From contig NC_062975.1 in assembly GCF_023078275.1 (NCBI RefSeq), positions 186,001-250,000 on the forward strand: a stretch of 64,000 nucleotides of DNA, given 5' to 3'. This document shows, piece after piece, positions 1-11,982 of the stretch. The notes below the pieces were generated by a model. It ran no database searches, was not told the origin of the DNA, and worked only from the letters and a program-made list of their open reading frames with translations. The translations under genes and the position numbers were made by a program. Every line of letters begins with the position of its first letter. The stretch's first letter is position 1. The stretch comes from Leguminivora glycinivorella (Eukaryota; Arthropoda; Insecta; Lepidoptera; Tortricidae).

Positions 1-2130
1 GCAATAATAGGATACGTTTGCACTTTTATTGTAAGAAGTTCAAATATTATTTTGAATTGAATTGAATTGAATTAGCATACGAATAAAGGATGGGTAAATG
101 TAAATAAATATCTGGTACCTACCTATCTGGTGTAGGACTGTAGGTAAAGATTTATTTTTAAGGTCCATATATTGTAAATGAATGAAGCATAATATATTTA
201 GAACCTAACCTATGATATACACATAATATGATAGGTGTGCTTGTCTTGCGTATCACTGTTAGAAAGTTTTCCATAAAACGCTATGTCGCTTAAAAAAACA
301 CTAAACAAATTGTCATATTATAGGGACTCAAGGAGCTATTTTATATTTTTCTATAATTTAAGATGTGAATTTTGTAGTCCGAGGTCCATCCCCCATTTAG
401 ATTGACCTCATTGTTTTAATGTATTCTTATGATCATGTCACATTGTTAAATAATATAAATTGGGATTTCTTGCCTGAGAATGTGAAGCTGATGACCCTAG
501 GCCCGAATCCTGTGCAGTAAGAGTTTGTATGTCGAGAACAATTTATCAGTCATTAATGTTTTCTTCAGATTATTGTTCGTTTGTACTGTAAAAGAGAGAA
601 GAGAACCATTATTTTAAATGTTTCCTTTTCTTATAGGGAGACAAACACTTAATTAACTAAATTGATCATAAATCTATTCAGGGTTGTTTGAAGTAGTTAG
701 TCGTAGTTAAATATTTGGACTGAAACCTTTGACCGTTCCTCGCCAATGAAAGAGGTGTTTTAAATCAACCCGTGTCCCGTAAATCTTGACCCCCTCCCCC
801 CCTCCTGGTGGCGCGTGGTTCTCCCCTCCCCCCCTCCTCCCCAGCAGCCGCGGCGCGTCAAACGCAGCAAATTGTTTAATTTGAATATCGCGCGATTTAC
901 GACCCGTCACGGCCATCTTTGATGCGACAGCGCTGATATAATGTTTACAGGAACAATAATTATCGTTCTCTTTTATGTGAAAAATGGAAACGTTCTGATG
1001 TTAATCTGGTTTGGTTTTGATTTAACACATGCACTGCTGGCGCGAGCTATTACGCGGTTCAGTATGTTCAATCAAAGTCACTGTGATATTGAGGCATTGT
1101 GAAATGAAACTATCCAGAAAAACTATTCAAGATGATCATCGTGGCATTCATGGCTCGCGCTTAATTCATAGCACACACAACTATTTTAAAAATTGATCGG
1201 TAGTGTTGATACTGTTGATGACGCTCTGTGGATCTGCTATCATGCTCTGCGAATTCCTGGTGAAGGATATCTGATTCACCTGTCATTAACTATTTCATTA
1301 GTTCTTTGCTTGTGCAACAATAGCAATATGTATGAATGGAATGGGCAACTGTGTGCCGCATATCCCATGCGGTATTTGAAGTCCGGTGCGATTGTCCGGC
1401 ATGCGAGCGACTCGCGGGTACCAGGCGCGCAGAGGCCGGCGGCGGTGGCTCGAGCCGCGATGGCGCGGGGGCGGGGCCGGCCAATGGGCGCGCGCTGACC
1501 GCTCGGACGCGCCCCGCCCCCGCGCCCCGCGCCCCGCCCCCGCCACTAAATCACAAGCTCCTGTCAATTATCGCCGCCGCGTGCTGCCGCTGCAATTAAG
1601 AGCGCTTTCAAAAAATCTGCTTGCTCGCATTTCGACGCCGGCGGCGCTGGCGTGCGCCTGTGTGCAGACGCACACTATAACCAGAAGCATAACGATTGTA
1701 GCCTGCGGTACAGACATAGCGTGCGATCCTCTTCGAACCAACCTTACGTGCGGCTAGAGCGAAAGGGATAGCATTCATGGTCGGTACCGCCACGCCGTCA
1801 GTGGCGTTGCGGACTAACCATTATTGATACTTGCGTAAAAACACCACCATATATATTACATATTTGCATACATGATTTCGTGCATAAATACTTGACCTTT
1901 TAGTTTAATTATTAAACTTATCACAGTTTTTTTTATTAAAACGTGTGTAGCCTTGGAAGAAATAAATTAAAAAACTTTTATAATATAATAAATTGTGTAT
2001 ATAATATTGTCTTCTGTCACCGCGATAGTTACTCATGAAATAAATTTATGGAATCAGATTATATCGCGTACAATGAATATAATCCGTTTTCTTAGTTTTA
2101 TTTTATTTTGTATATGATATGTTTTCTAGG
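1..2130. other. Unique, probably intronic sequence with GC-rich islands
   Basis: No gene or recognisable transposon is seen here. A short (GAATT)n run lies near 53-74. A pyrimidine-rich and GC-rich patch at 780-935 is followed by a larger island at 1383-1660. If the exon at 6618 is real, this stretch would be part of the intron before it. Reading frames across the GC-rich parts overlap on both strands and look like composition effects. Confidence 0.4.
1383..1660. promoter_or_regulatory. GC-rich island with GC-box and CCAAT-like motifs
   Basis: The segment is strongly GC- and CpG-rich compared with its AT-rich surroundings. It contains a GGGGCGGGGC GC-box and a GCCAATGGG CCAAT-type motif about 10 bp apart, followed by alternating C-rich runs and a CTGTCAATTATC motif with a TAAT-type core. 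No initiator or transcript start can be fixed by eye. It may be a promoter or an intronic enhancer of the gene that ends at 6667. This is inference from composition. Confidence 0.35.
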
Positions 2131-2334
2131 TTCTTTTCGGTGAAGGAAAACATCGTGAGGAAACCAGACTTATTCCAATAAGGTCTAGTTTACCCTTTGG
2201 GTTGAAAGGTCAGATGGCAGTCGCTTTCGTAAAAACTAGTGCCTACGCCAAATCTTGGGATTAGTTGTCAAAGTGGACCGCAGGCTCCCATGAGCCGTGG
2301 CAAATGCCGGGATAACGCAAGGAAGATGATGATG
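2131..2334 (+). repeat. 5'-truncated tRNA-type SINE copy
   Basis: The sequence runs from the block TTTTCGGTGAAGGAAAACAT to the end block GCCGGGATAACGCAAGGA. The same body is found at 41393-41690, 43211-43537 and 60168-60384, and two of those copies retain the tRNA-like head. This copy lacks the head, as expected for 5' truncation during reverse transcription. It is followed by a GATGATGATG tail. Confidence 0.7.
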
Positions 2335-2351
2335 TTTTCTAGGTACATATA

Positions 2352-2837
2352 CAGAGTGGGGCCTGTAACAAAGGCGAAGAATTGAACTCTAGGCTATTCT
2401 CCTTAAGCCGTTTTCACACTATCCGATCCGATATCGGATGTCGGAAGCATTTCTATAGAAAAAATCCAAGATGGCGCCTGTAATGTATGGGATATCGGTC
2501 CGACATCCGATATCGGATCGGATAATGTGAAAACGCACTTATACTGATCAACATTTGTTCGGCGACTTTTAAAAATAACTTGTATTTTGATTTTTATCAC
2601 CCTTGAAAGTTAATAATAATAAGAGGTAATGTATTGCGAATTCTGTTAAGTCTAAAGTGTGACAGACAACGTCAATGACAACAATAATGGCGTACATTGA
2701 AGCTAATATTTATTTTGTATGAAAAATTAAAAATTTAAAGACTTCATAATTTTTAAAAGTCACTGAATAAATGTTGATCAGTATAAGGAGAATAGCCTAC
2801 AGTTCAATTCTTCGCCTTTGTTACAGGCCCCACTCTG
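2352..2837. mobile_element. TA-flanked inverted-repeat element hosting another MITE
   Basis: The termini begin CAGAGTGGGGCCTGTAAC and are inverted copies of each other. A TA dinucleotide sits on both outer sides, as in Tc1/mariner-type MITEs. When the 133-bp insert at 2406-2538 is removed, the two arms align for roughly 90 bp, through the shared ACTGATCAACATTT block. No coding capacity is seen. Confidence 0.7.
2406..2538. mobile_element. 133-bp TTA-flanked MITE, copy 1 of 3
   Basis: Long inverted termini (CGTTTTCACA... read inward, with ATCCGATATCGGAT palindromes) flank a core containing AAAATCCAAGATGGCG. TTA is duplicated on both sides (2403-2405 and 2539-2541), as for PIF/Harbinger-type insertions. 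Copies of exactly the same length are at 17759-17891 and 44290-44422. This copy lies inside the left arm of the element at 2352-2837. Confidence 0.85.
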
Positions 2838-2879
2838 TATATAATGGAACTAAGATCGGTTTTCTTTAATTTTAAGTAG

Positions 2880-2992
2880 TTTTTTTTATATTTAAAATGT
2901 AAGAGTTTTGAATGATTCACGGTTATTTTCATTAGACTTATATTCACGGTCTATATCCCGGTCAATATAAGTTTAATATTTAAAATGTGTTT
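2880..2992. repeat. AT-rich repeat with a small palindrome
   Basis: The segment contains AAGAGTTTTGAATGATTCAC, which recurs near 53050. It also has a short palindrome (ACTTATATTCACGG / CCGGTCAATATAAGT). The class is not recognised. Confidence 0.45.
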
Positions 2993-2994
2993 TT

Positions 2995-3598
2995 AGGGTT
3001 TCGTAGTCAACTAGGAACCCTTATAGTTTCGCCATGTCTGTCTGTCTGTCCCTCCGTCCGTCCGTCCGTCCGTCCGCGGATAATCTCAGTGACCGTTAGA
3101 ACTAGAGAGCTGAAATTTGGTACCAATATGTATATCAGTCACGCCGACAAAGTGCAAAAATAAAAAGCGGAAAAAATGTTTTATTAGGGTACCCCCCTAC
3201 ACGTAAAGTAGGGAGTGATTTTTTTTTTCATTTCAACCCTAACGTATGATTTATTGTTGGATAGGTATTTAAAAATGAATTACTGAAATCGTTTTTTGAT
3301 AATATTAATATTTTCGCGAATAATCGCTCCTAAAGAAAAAAAAAGTGTCCCCCCCCCTCTAACTTTTTAACCATATATTTAAAAAATATTTAAAAATCAC
3401 AAAAGTAGAACTTTATAAACTTTCTAGGAAAACTGTTTTGAACTTGATAGGTTCTGTAGTTTTTGAAAAATATGGAAAACTACGGAAGAGCCGAGCGGCT
3501 ATTTACCAACGAGGCTTTAAAAACCGGCCGAGAGCGTGTCGGGCCACGCTCAGTGTAGGCACTGAGCGTGACCCCACACGCTCTCGGCCGGTTTTTAA
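2995..3598 (+). repeat. Dispersed repeat ending in a GGCCGGTTTTT hairpin
   Basis: The start AGGGTTTCGTAGTC and the internal (TCCG)n tract at 3050-3076 resemble the element at 48241-49072, which begins AGGGTTCCGTACC. Both end in GGCCGGTTTTT. The last 80 bp form a GC-rich hairpin whose arms carry ACCGGCCGAGAGCGTGT. I know this style as an abundant lepidopteran repeat but cannot classify it. Confidence 0.5.
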
Positions 3599-3751
3599 AT
3601 ATTATGTTGTTTTAATTGCATGGAGCACAGGAAGGTCCACATCTATGTATTGGTTTTTTGTAAGGAAATACAACTCTACGCTACGCCTACCTGCTTTAGT
3701 TGACTGTTGACACACTGAGACAGTGGATGCGCCAGAGTATAAAAGAGTGAT

Positions 3752-4512
3752 TAACATCTCTTGTCAAAGATCTTGTTGAGACGAATCAAACGAACCCAAA
3801 CACGAAGTGGTTTCAAGACCTGGTCGTGGAATACTCTTGACTACCTTCCAGCTTCATCATCAGATTCTGGGTACCATCTCTTGTCAAAGATCTTGTTGAG
3901 ACGAATCAAACGAGCCCAAACACAGAAGAGTTTCAAGACCTGGTTGTTGAATACTCTTGACTACCTTCCGGCTTCACCATCAGATCCTGGGTACCATCTC
4001 TTGTCAAAGATCTTGTTGAGACGAACCAAACGAGCCCAAACACGGAGTGGTTTCAAGACCTGGTTGATGAATTCTCTTGACTACCTTCCAGCTTCATCAT
4101 CAGATCCTGGGTACCATTTCTTGTCAAAGATCTTGTTGAGACGAACCAAACGAGCCCAAACACGAAATGGTTTCAAGACCTGGTTGATGAGAACTCATGA
4201 CTACCTTCCGGCTTCATCATCAGATCCTGGGTACCATCACCTCTTGTCAAAGATCTTGTTGAGGCAAATCAAACGAGCCCAAACACGAAATGGTTTCAAG
4301 ACCTGGTTGATGAGAACTCATGACTACCATCCGGCTTCATCATCAGATCCTGGGTACCATTACCTCTTGTCAAAGATCTTGTTGAGGCGAATCAAACGAG
4401 CCCAAACACGAAATGGTTTCAAGACCTGGTTGATGAGAACTCATGACTACCATCTGACTTCATCATCAGATCCTGAGTACCATCTATTGTCAAAGATTTT
4501 GTTGAGACGAGT
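3752..4512 (+). repeat. ~120-bp minisatellite, six full units plus a partial one
   Basis: Units start with TTGTCAAAGATCTTGTTGAG at 3761, 3881, 4001, 4121, 4244, 4367 and (partial) 4487, giving periods of 120, 120, 120, 123, 123 and 120. Every period is a multiple of three. Reading from 3761 to 4528 gives an uninterrupted frame of 255 residues built of 40- to 41-residue repeats with the core SKILLRRIKRAQTR and a DYLPASSSDPGY segment. There is no ATG at the start (TTG only), no signal peptide and no recognisable domain. The unit resembles the dispersed repeat at 45318-45552 (GACTACCAT...CATCATCAGATC), so this is more likely an expanded transposon-derived minisatellite than a host gene. Confidence 0.8.
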
Positions 4513-4802
4513 CAGTAACCTCAAATGATATTCAATAATAAATAATACTTACTAAAAATATTAGTCAAGTTAATTAGTTAGTTACCAAAGTCGTAAACCC
4601 AAGGATCAAAGTTTTCGATCGCAGTATACATGCAACAGTACAGCCAAACACGCACACAAGTGCGGTTTTGGACACGGCGGGTGCCGCACACAATGACAAA
4701 ATAACTTCGCGATCGTCGAGCCGCGTGCGGAGCGGACTAACATACGTCCTGCCTCTACAAGCTCTGCCGCGGTACTGACATCGCAAGCGCGCGTAACCGG
4801 TA
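4513..4802. other. Unique sequence with a small CpG-rich patch
   Basis: An AT-rich start gives way to a CpG-rich patch at about 4655-4795. No gene or repeat is recognised. Confidence 0.3.
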
Positions 4803-5352
4803 ATAAGGAGGCATTTTTAAAAAATCGTCAAAAATATTAAATTGCAATTAATAGAAAACTTTTGCATAAAATCTGTTTGAGTAAGCGTTGCAGATTATTT
4901 TTATATTAAAATTACTTCAAAAACACGTAAGTTTTCGAAGAAATTGACACTTATTCTGAGGTGATTTCTGAAACAAATTGGATTCATCATATCCTCATTT
5001 ACTCTATTCTAAAGCCTTATAACAAAGAAGTAGTCTCAGATGATTGTAGTACAGGATATACATAATACAAATTTACCACTTGAAGCATTCAAAACTATCC
5101 AAATTTTACAAATTAGACGGACTAAGTCAGCACTTTTCGCGGGTTTTCCTAAACATGCACCAGAAAAAAAATCATAATTTATTAAGTGAGTTAGTTTTTA
5201 AAAATCCAGTCTCACAACATGTAAGTTAAGAAGATGTCCTAATCGAATCCTGAACTTAATAAGTCTTTTAGATGACGGAAAGTGTAGCATTTTGCCGACT
5301 AAAACTATCAATTTTACATTATTACGACGTTTTCGTTGAATGCCCTCTTAAC
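4803..5352. repeat. Possible degenerate DNA transposon
   Basis: The ends AAGGAGGCATTTTT and, inverted, AAGAGGGCATTCAACG are weakly similar, and TAA-like bases lie outside both. The ~550-bp AT-rich interior has no coding sequence. The similarity is low, so this is a tentative call. Confidence 0.3.
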
Positions 5353-6617
5353 TATCATCAAGCTTCTCCCGCCGGCTCTATGCTTTTGCTTTATACATAT
5401 TTTATGTAGGCTTTTTAATCATGTATTAATAATAAAATTACGGTCATGATTTCTATCAGAGGCGATCTTGTAAAGGGAATTATGGGTATATTAATTTAAA
5501 GTAGAGTAGACTATTTGGACCTAAGATAGCATGCTTAAGTCATGTACTACTTCTATGGCTTAATTTGGTCAAAGCGATTAAACTGGTGTTCTAACAGGTC
5601 GCAGGTTCGAGACTTCAAGTCAGACCCGAGGAATGGAATATATACTTATACCCATCGCATTTTCCTTAAATTTAAATTTGAAACGTAACAATTTATCGTT
5701 ATTTTCTTCTTTTTCCTAATCAGAAATCACATCACTAATGAAATGAAACCTCACCACTGTATAAGCTAACTACAAAATAGTAAAAGTTACGCAAATAAAT
5801 AAGGCTTAGTCGCTCGGTGCTGCGGCACGACGCGGCACGGCACGACAACGGAGATGCTATCGCCACCACCACGACATCATTTATAACAATCACTCTGTCC
5901 CCATTCCCCCCTTTGCCGAGGCCCCCGCACCCCCGCGCTCCAGTAACTCTCGGGGAGCGTCGGAGTGATTGTTCTATGTCGGACACGATATTAATCATTG
6001 AGATACCATCGGACATCACTCGCTGCGAATCATTGGGAATGATTGCTTCGCACTTCATTTTACGTGATTTTACTGTGTAGGTATTTGCCTATGGAGTTTT
6101 TAGGCAGGCTTAGATAATAGATTTATGTAAAGTCAGTTACATGTCTGTTGTTGTTATGTGTACAAAAACTACAAACTGCGAGAATTTAAAGGGTTATTTG
6201 CTTAGATACCGCATAGTGTTATAGTACAGGGTGCGGGTTGAAAAAATCCTTACCTCGTATTTTGCATATTCCGTGTTTTTATAAGTAGATACCTAACCCA
6301 TCTTACTTTTAATAAGTTGTAAACGACTGTTGTAAGGCCCTTGCGGTACCTACCCTTATAAAATGATATATCGGTGTTAACTTAAATTAAGGCAGATTTC
6401 AGCATAAAAACAATTTTTAAGTTCCTTATCATCTCAATAACATATTCAACTTTACACACTTCTTGCATTCTTGGTTCTGATTTTTTTTGCCACGAGTACA
6501 AACGGTCTTTGGGCACAAAATGCTATCTAAATCCGTCTTAACTTAGGTTAAGCTCTTTATAACGTTGCCACTTCATACAAAAAATCTGAATGTTACTAAA
6601 TATAGCGTTTGTTGCAG
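5353..6617. other. Probable intron with a tRNA-like relic and a GC-rich patch
   Basis: At 5557-5625 a TGGCTTAATTTGG block and a GGTTCGAGACT block are spaced like the A and B boxes of a tRNA-derived SINE head, but degenerate. A GC-rich patch at about 5805-5965 has TAAT cores next to it. If the exon at 6618 is correct, this is the end of its upstream intron, finishing in TTTGTTGCAG. Confidence 0.35.
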
Positions 6618-6667
6618 GTCTGGAAGCGCAGGTGCAGGACACGTCCAAGGACCTGTACTGGTTCTGA
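6618..6667 (+). CDS. Putative terminal coding exon of a host gene, product unknown
   Basis: A 3' splice site (GCGTTTGTTGCAG, ending at 6617) is followed by two bases that complete a split codon. Fifteen codons then read LEAQVQDTSKDLYWF before TGA at 6665-6667. All but one of the codons end in G or C, and they are common insect choices (CTG, CAG, GAC, AAG, TAC, TTC), unlike the surrounding DNA. The carboxyl end LYWF has hydrophobic residues at positions 0 and -2, as in class II PDZ ligands; that role is inference only. I do not recognise the protein family. The rest of the gene would lie left of the window, since no matching upstream exon was found in 1-6617. A chance frame this short cannot be excluded. 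Confidence 0.45.
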
Positions 6668-9330
6668 GAGTCCGCCGGCCCCGCGCACTAGCGCCCTCGC
6701 CTGAGCTCGACTCCGCAGTCATGGGTCCTGTGCTAGAGGGCTTCTTGCCTGGCAGTCTTCAAGGGATATGCGCATGTGGGCCCATCAGCTAATAGGAGAC
6801 CTACGCAAGTCGCCTAACAACGAGCCCACCTGTAAGACCTCCAAACATAGCATCTTTAGAGAATCGGCGCTCAGTCTGTGCTGTGATACAAGGTGTCACT
6901 TAACAGTTGCGCTAAACGTTGCATGGAATGGAAGAGCCATAGACTAGACAGATCGGAAGTTGCTTAATGTGGGATGTCTACACGACCAGCGGATGGCACA
7001 GACTGCCATGGCAGAGACGCGGCTAGTTCTGTGAAACTTCTGAAACTGAATTGCATCCGATCATAACTCTGAACATTGACTGTATGTTTCTAGTGTAGTG
7101 TAATGGACAATAGGACGGATGCAGGATTCCAAGTGTATCGAAATTGTTTTACATTGTCGAGTGAGAAGAGGTTTTGTGTTTTATCACGCTGCGCTGCGCC
7201 GCTTCTGATAGAAAATTTGACACAGTTAGGTATATTTAGTATCGCAAACTGCGCCAGCCTTCACGTTCTAGGTATCTACTTTTCATTCATAAGGAAATAC
7301 TTTCGTGACATCAGCTTTTCATTAATGAATCTCGTACCTCGTAAATTAGAATTACATCAACCTGCTTCCGCTAATAAATGAGCAAATTTTTGAAAAACAA
7401 GTGCTTGACAATTTTCGAAAACGCAGATCTTACCAAACCTAACGAAATCTCGTTGAATATTGAAAAGGGCAGCATTTGTTTGTTGTTTTCTTTAGTAAGT
7501 AGTGCCGGATGATTAATCGTATGTTGATCCCGTCATCCTAGGCTGGCGGGTGACGAGTATGGATGTCCCGCGCAGGTGGCGGCGCGCACTGCGCCCGTAA
7601 ATTGCCAGATAATGAGGCTTTTTGTTTCGACCCTCACTTATAAATATTAAACTTATCGGAACGCGCCACGATCATATTATACGTTTCTGTCACCCGCGAT
7701 TTGGAAAATATCTGTTTCTTTAGACGTTGCATGAATACGAGGCGTCATTCACCTTTGAATTAGATGCACGAGATTTATGAGCGCGTTATGCATGCGATGT
7801 TTATATTCCATCCGTCTTAACGGATGTTTCCTCGCGTGATGATTATCTTTTCTAAATGCAATAAATCATTGCAAGTTTACCGAGCGCGTGCTCCGTGTCA
7901 GTTTCAGTGACGCGATGTTTGCTGATTTCACCTTGAGACGGTCGTTCACTGGCGGCATCACCCGATCCCATTCAAACTGAATTTAAATTGTCCCGACAGG
8001 AAGGCGCAGTTTCACAAAACTATGTAAATATATTACCCATATAAATATTTAGATTATACCTACTTATTTAGCGATAGCTAGAAATATGATGTGTACATAC
8101 TATAGATAATAGATGTACTAGGATAGGTTAGTGTAGATGATAATTATGTGATAGGTGAAACGCGTACTTAAAACGCGAGGCGCGGGTCGCCAGAGCGCGC
8201 CGTACGAGTATGGATCGTACAGAATACACAGTAACCGCATAAATGCAATTGTCAATTTCTACGATTGGAGCAAAATAACGACCCAAAGCTTAAATTTGTA
8301 AATAATTCAATTTACACGAATAATAATAAGAATCTACATCTAAAAGATTCGCGGTCACAACAAAATTTACACGGGAACGCTTATTTGTGATGGGTTCTAT
8401 TATCTTACGTACTTGTTCTAATAGTTGAAACGGTCTGTGGATAGATCGTTATTCAGCCCAGTTCTAAACGCAGGAAACAATAGAATAACAGTAAATTGAG
8501 CAGTTATTTGAAGCGATTCGTCGATAAGCGCCGTCTCACGAGGTATCATTAGTCCGGGCCGGTATCAGATCGCGTGTGAGATGGTATCGTCCGCGGTCGG
8601 ATGACGCGGATGAGTGATGTGGGCGCCGTGGGACCGCGGCCGCGCCCCGGGAGCCCCGCCCGTGGGACACCACCAACATGTCGGCAGCATTGTTACATTG
8701 TCATTTAATTACTCTTAAGAAAAAGTTACTGGGCGACGTCCGTACTTTATTTTAATGACATTGATGCTTATAAAAGACGTCCCTAATAATTCACATGCGA
8801 AAACTGTTCGAAAAAGTCTCGCTAAGTCGTTATAAAGTAGGCCAGACCAAAAAAGCCCGCGTTTATCGCCGTAACTCGACGGCGAACTACGCACATTTTA
8901 CATACAACCAAACTGAGGCAGCAACAAATATGTTGCAACAGTGATGCAGCCCAGCCCCAACAGATATCCTTATTTATCCAATCGTCACCTCAAAGAGTTC
9001 CTCAATTTGTACACTATGCGAGTTACCTGTAGGATGCATTGTACCTAGTTGATGACTGCAACTGCGCCGGCGCTGGCGGCTCGCGCCGACCTAGGCTGTA
9101 CATAGACGTGCAATAATATTACATTATGTATAGTATACATTGTATACCAGCCCCATGTCGACGACATGTTCAACCAGATGTATTAGTTGGCTAGTAGCAA
9201 ACTTATACTGTGCTTAATATAAATATATAAACATTACACCCAAATTATTATGTCCAGAAACAAGTTTATTAGAAAAACCTAGTTTGGAAAAAATAAAGTT
9301 ATTAAAATGCTATAAAAAGTGTGGGTTTCA
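6668..9330 (+). other. Probable long 3' UTR of the gene ending at 6667
   Basis: This 2.6-kb stretch follows the stop codon and lacks the repeat families that fill the rest of the window. It alternates AT-rich and GC-rich parts (for example 8170-8680). Candidate AATAAA signals are at 7373, 7860 and 9292; the last is followed by an A/T-rich and then GT-rich stretch, as at a cleavage site. The UTR assignment depends on the exon call. Confidence 0.35.
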
Positions 9331-10960
9331 AATTCATTGGTTCAATTCTCAGTATTTTGTTAGTCACAAATAATATTTTGTGAAAGTAGTGAACTCATAA
9401 TATTATAATTATGTATGGGATTCACTGATTGAAAAAACCCGACAAGTTACTTCATGGCTCGCTATGCCGTTGCGTTCATTTGTCGTTTTGGTTTCATTTA
9501 CAAAAAATACAAACGGCACCACCCGATATGAAACCAAGAAGTGATTTGTCGCGGGGGCGAATCAAGAAATGATTGTGTTCGTAGATCCATTGTGAAGGGT
9601 CACATGACTGGAGGGTTTCTTATTGGACATTCATCCAAAACTGGAGGATATGATAACCTTATGTCACTAACCTGAAACAGCCTTAGAGAACTTATATTTT
9701 GTTATGCTTACAAAAATGAGTGGTTAACTTCTATATGTGTCAGTTAGGCGTCGGTGACTACTATATCAGGTTTTTGTTATTCCTTCCTGTCAAAAAATAT
9801 GAGGTTAAAGCATTTGAAAGTGGACCTCATACTAAACATTGGCATATAAACTAGGTACCTACGTGAAAATAATGAAAAGTGATTAATGAAATAAAAGCAC
9901 GTAAATGTGTCCTTGCTAAAGTAAACCACTAATTTATGTTGCAAGTTTAGAAGTATTCGTCCAGTTCACCGAATGAATTTCCAATAATAAGGCCATCTCG
10001 TTAAAATTATACGGTTAAAAAAATGAGTGCTTGGCACGATTAGTGTGTTGAATATACAAATGTAATAATGAAACGATTTTGTTGAAGTGAGTATTGTCGG
10101 CTCCGCCAATATCTTAAGTCTGCTTTTTCACTAGGCCTGAGATAAAAGAAGATTTTTGGAGATAAAATTGTTAACATTGGTTGTAGAGAAAATATTGCTA
10201 ATTGTTCGATTCTTGCACATCTGTCATCGCTGAAATCAATGGTAAGGCTGTCTTAGCGATCATATTTTAAGAACGAGATATGTAACGTTGTTTTACCTTT
10301 ATATATTTATCAACTGTCGTCGTATTATGCTGAACCAGAGGTCTTCAAACTACAGCTCGCTATAGCTGCAAAGTAGGCATTTTATTGTTCTTTCACGAAC
10401 CTGAAAATTATCATTTCAGCGGTTTTACTCCTCGAGAGTTTGGCGACCTCTGTGCCAGAATGAGATAATTCCAATCTTTGTTATCGGTTTTAATAACTAT
10501 GAATCCGAAAATATACTATAGGTTGCTGGTTAAGAATCTTTTGATATTGGTCCGATATTGGATATCGGATAGATCGGATACGCCTTGGAGAGAAACAGCG
10601 ATTAAGTAGGTACTTTTTAGAATTTTCCTTTTTTACCATCCGACTTCCAATATCTGTTCAAGCGATATGAAAATGATGTAACAAAGTGCGGCGGAGCCGA
10701 CTGTTCCGAGGTCTGTAAGTAGACGCATTATTTAAATATACATTTTGAAAACTCTTTCTTGTCTCATTCGGTTTTCTAACTGTTTACCTACTCTCATACC
10801 TTACCTTAAAACTGTATATGTTATGGAAACATTGATAACCTTTATGATTATTCCACAAATAAATCAATTGCGTTTGTAATGTTGACTAGGAGATGTTGGT
10901 CATAACTATGTATCCTACGAAGAAAATAAAGTAAGTTTTTAACCTACGGTCATAGAAAAT
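9331..10960. other. Unique AT-rich intergenic sequence
   Basis: No gene is seen. Around 10545-10575 there is GATATTGG/GATATCGGATAGATCGGATA, similar to the palindromic core of the 133-bp MITE, possibly a decayed relic. Inverted GTCGGCTCCGCC blocks at about 10098 and 10692 may bound an old element. Confidence 0.3.
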
Positions 10961-11085
10961 AGTTATTTGTTTTACAAGGGGGCAAAGTTGTTGTTTAACT
11001 GCACGTGCCAATATTCCACGTGCACGAAGGTTAAACAAACTTTGTCGCCGAGTGAAACAAAAAAGTTTTTCACCACACCAACACG
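10961..11085. repeat. Imperfect inverted-repeat MITE
   Basis: The left end TTTGTTTTACAAGGGGGCAAA is roughly mirrored at the right by TTTGTCGCC...GAAACAAAAAAG, with an inner CACGTGC hairpin. The left terminal block recurs at 30690-30735. I know similar TTTTACAAGGGGGCAAAG repeats from Lepidoptera. Confidence 0.45.
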
Positions 11086-11880
11086 AACAAAATACTGACT
11101 ATAAAACATGAAACTAAATTAAATCTATCAATTTTTTTTCTTCTCTAAATGTAAAAAGTAAAACTTTATTCAAAAGACATCGGTACATGTAAAACAATCT
11201 ATCAATTTATTCAATATTTATGATTCAAAATCATCATTTACACGTACGTAAATTCTACCAGCCAGCTCAAGATATTAAGTTAAAATTTGTATACAATTAC
11301 TTTGTGGATAAAATGCAATTTTGCAAACTGTTTTCGAATAGCAAAGTAAGCCTTTACCAGTTGCTGTGGTGAAAATCTTATTTTTCTATGCTACGGTGTA
11401 GGTACGTCAATTTTATGGCACCTGCTATCTACCTACCTATCATGTGATATATTCAGTTATATTATTTACTGTATTGTTCATTTTGTGTAGGTTTTATTAC
11501 TTAGGTATAAAAACAAACGAGGTAAGGTATTTTGGCACATGGACCTCGCACTACGACTAGGTAGTAGGCTAGGCACCTACTATTCGGCGTTCATGTGTAG
11601 TAGATATTTTCATTATTTCCATGGTTACCACGTTTTTTATTCTAATCTAAACCCTTCTTTAATGAAATAGAGTAGTATCTGAAGAGTTGCGCGGTGCCCC
11701 GCTCCGCTGCTCTCGGCCCGACGCCCGAGAGCCCTCAGGACTCATTTACCTCTTAATTACTTGTAATTGTAGCTCTTAGTGAAGCTTGGCTTGCTCGGAT
11801 AATTAGAAAGTTCATTAATAAGAATATATTTCGAGGAAAATCTAAATTAAATTGGTATCTAGGTACATTGCGTGTACGTG
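11086..11880. other. Unique intergenic sequence
   Basis: AT-rich sequence with a GC-rich patch near 11690-11740. No gene or repeat is recognised. Confidence 0.3.
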
Positions 11881-11982
11881 CAGCCGACTACAAACAAATG
11901 TATCCACTTTTTCACCTTATTACAATGCAATAAAGTACAAATGTTATAAAGTGGATACATCTCTTTGTATTGTAGTCGACTG
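11881..11982. mobile_element. Short hairpin MITE (CAGTCGACTAC type)
   Basis: The inverted ends read CAGCCGACTACAA and, from the right, CAGTCGACTACAA, each followed by a TGTATCCACTTT block. TA remains on the right side at 11983-11984. The ~100-bp unit has no coding capacity. Confidence 0.55.

Noticed and set aside
707..1757. Several overlapping frames of 60-120 codons on both strands
   Set aside because: They follow the GC-rich composition, overlap each other in opposite directions and contain low-complexity Arg/Ala/Pro runs with no motif.
3752..4512. CRISPR-like array
   Set aside because: The ~120-bp units are contiguous, with no unique spacers, and the DNA is eukaryotic.
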